A stretch of 7,561 nt of DNA from Lutibacter sp. (lineage in GTDB: Bacteria; Bacteroidota; Bacteroidia; Flavobacteriales; Flavobacteriaceae), in assembly GCA_030599055.1 (NCBI GenBank), contig JAUVOS010000119.1:1-7561 (forward strand). Direction: 5' to 3'. Within the stretch, counting starts at the first letter, position 1. Every line of letters begins with the position of its first letter. Below the pieces are notes generated by a model that worked only from the letters and a program-made list of their open reading frames with translations, was not told the origin of the DNA and made no database searches. Positions 5,358-7,561 of the stretch are shown here, one piece after another. The position numbers were made by a program, and so were the translations under genes.

Positions 5358-5374
5358 ATTATAAAGTCAACAAT

Positions 5375-6916
5375 ATGAAAGACAACATAAAACAATTACA
5401 AGAAAAACTACAACAAGCCTATTTGGGTGGTGGAGAAGTAAGAATTGAAAAACAACATGCCAAAGGCAAGCTAACGGCACGCGAGCGTGTACATTATCTT
5501 TTAGACGATGGTTCCTTTGAAGAAATGGGAGCTTTGGTTACGCATCGTACGACTGATTTTGGAATGGAGAAACAAAAATTCTATGGCGATGGTGTGGTTA
5601 CAGGTTATGGAACTATCAAGGGTCGTTTGGTATATGTTTTTTCACAAGATTTTACTGTTTTTGGAGGTGCACTTTCTGAAACACATGCCGAAAAAATTGT
5701 AAAGATTATGGATATGGCTGTCAAGGTGGGTGCGCCAGTTATTGGCTTAAATGATTCTGGTGGAGCCCGTATTCAAGAAGGAGTTCGGTCTTTAGGTGGT
5801 TATGCAGATATTTTTTATAGAAATGTGCAATCATCAGGAGTTATTCCACAAATTTCAGCAATTATGGGTCCTTGTGCAGGTGGCGCTGTTTATTCGCCTG
5901 CTATGACCGATTTTACAATTATGGTAGAACAGTCAAGTTATATGTTTGTAACAGGACCAAATGTAGTGAAAACCGTAACAAATGAAACAGTTACTTCAGA
6001 AGAATTGGGTGGGGCGCATACACATGCTTCTAAATCAGGAGTTACCCATTTAACAGCGGCTAATGATATTGAAGCCTTAGAATCCATAAAAAAATTATTG
6101 TGCTATATTCCACAAAATAACAGAGAGTTAGCACCTTCATTTGACTTTAATTTAAGTGATGAGATACGTGAAGAACTCGAAACTATTATTCCTGATAGTG
6201 CCAACAAACCCTATGATATAATTGATGTTATATGTGGTATTGTCGATAAAGATTCCTTTTACGAGATACATAAAGAATTTGCTGATAATATTGTTGTAGG
6301 TTTTGCTAGATTAGCCGGAAAAAGTATTGGAATTATCGCAAACCAACCCATGAGTTTAGCAGGCGTATTAGATGTAGATTCGTCTAAAAAAGCAGCTCGT
6401 TTTGTGCGTTTTTGTGATAGTTTTAATATTCCATTATTAGTTTTAGAAGATGTCCCTGGATTCTTGCCGGGAACCGACCAAGAATGGAATGGCATCATTG
6501 TTAACGGAGCAAAACTATTGTACGCATTTAGCGAAGCAACCGTACCTCGGATAACAGTTATTACCAGAAAAGCATACGGAGGCGCTTATGATGTAATGAA
6601 CTCCAAACACATCGGTGCCGATATGAATTTTGCTTGGCCTTCAGCAGAAATTGCTGTAATGGGAGCAAAGGGAGCCAGTGAAATTATCTTTAGAAAAGAA
6701 ATTCTCACATCAAAAGATCCACGAGCAAAACTAAAGGAAAAAGAACAAGAATATGCAGACAAATTTGCAAATCCTTATTCTGCGACCGAACGTGGTTTTA
6801 TCGATGAAGTGATTTATCCTAAAAACACACGACGCAAATTAATAAAATCTTTTGCAATGCTCGAAGGTAAAGAGGTGAATAGACCGAAACGAAAACATGG
6901 GAATATTCCTTTGTGA
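5375..6916 (+). CDS. Acyl-CoA carboxylase carboxyltransferase (beta) subunit, probably propionyl-CoA carboxylase
   Basis: 513 residues, full length for PccB/MmdA-type proteins with both crotonase-like halves. It transfers the carboxyl group from carboxybiotin to an acyl-CoA. N half: [23 protein letters not shown] (30-52), SGGARIQEG (128-136), and the first oxyanion loop [13 protein letters not shown] (165-177). C half: [21 protein letters not shown] (328-348), [10 protein letters not shown] (361-370), the second oxyanion loop [11 protein letters not shown] (398-408) with G402-G403, and AVMGAKGA (427-434). D406 appears to match the residue that favours propionyl-CoA in Streptomyces PccB (hydrophobic in the acetyl-CoA enzymes), which supports propionyl-CoA over acetyl-CoA. 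A methylmalonyl-CoA decarboxylase role is less likely because no membrane subunits are nearby. The biotin carboxylase partner is 748 bp upstream, across the repeat/GIY-YIG insertion. A terminator follows at once. Confidence 0.95.
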   Translation: MKDNIKQLQEKLQQAYLGGGEVRIEKQHAKGKLTARERVHYLLDDGSFEEMGALVTHRTTDFGMEKQKFYGDGVVTGYGTIKGRLVYVFSQDFTVFGGALSETHAEKIVKIMDMAVKVGAPVIGLNDSGGARIQEGVRSLGGYADIFYRNVQSSGVIPQISAIMGPCAGGAVYSPAMTDFTIMVEQSSYMFVTGPNVVKTVTNETVTSEELGGAHTHASKSGVTHLTAANDIEALESIKKLLCYIPQNNRELAPSFDFNLSDEIREELETIIPDSANKPYDIIDVICGIVDKDSFYEIHKEFADNIVVGFARLAGKSIGIIANQPMSLAGVLDVDSSKKAARFVRFCDSFNIPLLVLEDVPGFLPGTDQEWNGIIVNGAKLLYAFSEATVPRITVITRKAYGGAYDVMNSKHIGADMNFAWPSAEIAVMGAKGASEIIFRKEILTSKDPRAKLKEKEQEYADKFANPYSATERGFIDEVIYPKNTRRKLIKSFAMLEGKEVNRPKRKHGNIPL

Positions 6917-6918
6917 TT

Positions 6919-6954
6919 AATAAAACCATTTGTCATATGACAAATGGTTTTATT
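6919..6954. terminator. Rho-independent, bidirectional terminator: 36-bp perfect palindrome
   Basis: AATAAAACCATTTGTCAT followed directly by its exact complement, ending in GGTTTTATT. It begins 2 bp after the carboxyltransferase stop codon. The paired A and T runs on the outer stem provide a U-rich 3' end on either strand. It is the expected end of the phoH-carboxylase transcript. Confidence 0.85.
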
Positions 6955-6971
6955 CTTGTCGGGATGACAAG
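6955..6971. terminator. Second hairpin, CTTGTC-GGGAT-GACAAG
   Basis: Six-base perfect arms around a 5-nt loop, directly abutting the 36-bp palindrome and followed by ATTTATTTA. It may back up termination, or be a separate small dispersed palindrome that landed beside the terminator. The arms are unrelated to the 4631-5357 repeat family. Confidence 0.5.
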
Positions 6972-7315
6972 ATTTATTTACATGAATCTTAATTCATCCT
7001 ATGCTGGAAATATGGGACCAATGTTACCCGTTAAGCAATACTTCTGATTCTCAGGAATCATAACTCACCACGTTAACCATAGTCAAAAACTATAATTTTG
7101 TACAATTTTGCAATCCAAATGCAAAATTGTACAAATCTCACCTATATCAATAAATTATCAAATAATAGTCCAAAAGACTCTTTTTAGTGTATAATGGAAA
7201 TGAAAACGATGTAATAGCCTAGGGGAATCTTGTAAGCTGGAAAAGTTTGGATAAAATTCCAATTGATTAAAATTCAAAGGGCTGTAGTATTAAATGATTG
7301 AATATTTATAGGATA
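6972..7315. other. Gene-free region with several hairpins
   Basis: I see no credible coding frame on either strand. Short inverted repeats are frequent: ATGAAT-CTTA-ATTCAT (6982-6997), TGATTC-TCAG-GAATCA (7045-7060), ATAGT-CAAAA-ACTAT (7079-7093), the strong 7097-7135 hairpin, and AGTC-CAAAA-GACT followed by CTTTTT (7167-7184). The part from about 7186 to 7315 runs into the strong terminator at 7316-7348 and could be a small RNA or the tail of one; ATAGCC (7211-7216) can pair with GGCTGT (7280-7285). This is a suggestion only. Confidence 0.4.
7097..7135. repeat. Strong 16-bp inverted repeat with a 7-nt loop
   Basis: Arms 7097-7112 (TTTGTACAATTTTGCA) and 7120-7135 are exact complements around ATCCAAA. 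No U-run follows on either strand, so it is not a typical intrinsic terminator. A TAATTTTG sequence matching TAnnTTTG overlaps its left edge (7093-7100). It could be a dispersed palindrome, a protein-binding site or the stem of an RNA. Confidence 0.75.
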
Positions 7316-7348
7316 AAAAAGGGATGTTTTTTTAAAACATCCCTTTTT
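7316..7348. terminator. Strong bidirectional rho-independent terminator
   Basis: Arms AAAAAGGGATGTTTT (7316-7330) and AAAACATCCCTTTTT (7334-7348) are perfectly complementary around a TTT loop, with A and T tracts on the outside. On the minus strand it could end transcription of the partial gene at 7501-7561, about 150 bp away. On the plus strand it could end a transcript arising within 6972-7315, or read-through from the operon. It lies in a convergent intergenic region, where such terminators are usual. Confidence 0.85.
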
Positions 7349-7361
7349 AAAAGTACACCTA

Positions 7362-7377
7362 AAATCCGTAAGGATTT
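7362..7377. repeat. Small hairpin AAATCC-GTAA-GGATTT
   Basis: Six-base perfect arms around a GTAA tetraloop, 13 bp past the strong terminator. It is not followed by a T run. Significance unclear. Confidence 0.45.
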
Positions 7378-7431
7378 AATTAGCACAATCATTATCAGGT
7401 ATATATCACTATATTACATTACTTATTTAAG

Positions 7432-7462
7432 TGCGAAAAATCTGTGTCAATTCGTGTCAGTT
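7432..7462. repeat. Likely fragment of a dispersed intergenic repeat
   Basis: Contains AAAAATCTGTGTCAATTCG and an internal direct repeat GTGTCA at 10-nt spacing (7443-7448 and 7453-7458). Its style resembles the CAGATTTTACTGATTTTCGC element at the left end of the window (on the opposite strand) and intergenic words I recall from Bacteroidetes genomes. No coding potential is seen here. Confidence 0.35.
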
Positions 7463-7500
7463 ATAAAAAAAACTTTCGGTTTTAAGGTTATATTTTAAAA

Positions 7501-7561
7501 TTATTCAACAGCTGTTGTATCCTTAAGATTTTTTAGCAAAAATACTTCCATCGCTCTGTAA
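7501..7561 (-). CDS. C-terminal fragment of an unidentified protein (runs off the window)
   Basis: On the minus strand the last 61 bases read YRAMEVFLLKNLKDTTAVE and then TAA (7501-7503); the gene would start beyond the right edge. The amphipathic helix-like composition, the stop placed before a gene-free region, and a minus-strand-compatible terminator at 7316-7348 support a real 3' end. Only 19 residues are visible, so the family cannot be named. A competing minus-strand frame ends LQSDGSIFAKKS at 7523 and cannot be excluded. Confidence 0.45.
   Translation of the reverse strand, partial: YRAMEVFLLKNLKDTTAVE

Noticed and set aside
5210..5395. Minus-strand frame of 61 codons across modules B and C
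   Set aside because: Translation of the palindromic repeats; its repeated LDD and SR words mirror repeat copies, not a protein family.
5508..5702. Plus-strand frame inside the carboxyltransferase gene
   Set aside because: Out-of-frame shadow of a gene with continuous conserved motifs.
6259..6498. 79-codon minus-strand frame inside the carboxyltransferase gene
   Set aside because: Antisense shadow; no family features.
7298..7498. 66-codon plus-strand frame with a TTG start
   Set aside because: It reads straight through the terminator hairpin at 7316-7348, has low-complexity I/K/F/Y composition and no recognisable motif.
1..7561. tRNA, rRNA, complete insertion sequence or transposase
   Set aside because: No cloverleaf, rRNA segment or transposase motif was seen on either strand.

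Overview
The window is AT-rich chromosomal DNA from a member of the Bacteroidota, most likely the Flavobacteriia. The protein families (PhoH with an MNER.IELTE start, three-piece acyl-CoA carboxylase, Bacteroidetes-type SAM hydroxide adenosyltransferase), the lack of Shine-Dalgarno sequences and the style of the dispersed intergenic repeats all point there. The assignment rests on recognition, not on a database search.

Layout. 1-328: tandem repeat tract with no gene (two 136-bp-period copies rich in GATTCTT heptamers, then a TTCTCTC heptamer run). 329-1506, minus strand: a two-gene unit, SAM hydroxide adenosyltransferase then a small ABM-fold protein. 1507-1662: divergent intergenic region. 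1663-6916, plus strand: phoH, biotin carboxyl carrier protein, biotin carboxylase, a small GIY-YIG nuclease, and the carboxyltransferase beta subunit of an acyl-CoA (probably propionyl-CoA) carboxylase. A 36-bp perfect palindrome ends this unit. 6955-7500: no credible gene, but several hairpins, including a strong bidirectional terminator at 7316-7348. 7501-7561: the C-terminal end of a minus-strand reading frame that leaves the window.

How the genes work together. The carrier protein (biotin on K127), biotin carboxylase and carboxyltransferase make a complete biotin-dependent carboxylase: ATP-driven carboxylation of biotin, then transfer of the carboxyl group to an acyl-CoA. A D406 in the second oxyanion loop of the carboxyltransferase suggests propionyl-CoA. 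phoH lies 11 bp upstream of the carrier gene and is probably co-transcribed.

The most unusual part is 4627-5374. The carboxylase operon is split between its biotin carboxylase and carboxyltransferase genes by a single-domain GIY-YIG nuclease gene, with GC-rich palindromic modules on both sides. The modules share a fixed core (TCGGCTCCGCTCGA or its complement). The arms around the core change in a compensatory way (GTACCTC/GAGGTAC, GTACTTC/GAAGTAC, GTCATC/GATGAC). Three composite copies are present: one is complete, one has a foreign hairpin inserted in its loop, and one is shortened by an internal deletion. This looks like a REP-type repeat family with a GIY-YIG nuclease where REP systems usually have a RAYT transposase. 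That functional link is inference.
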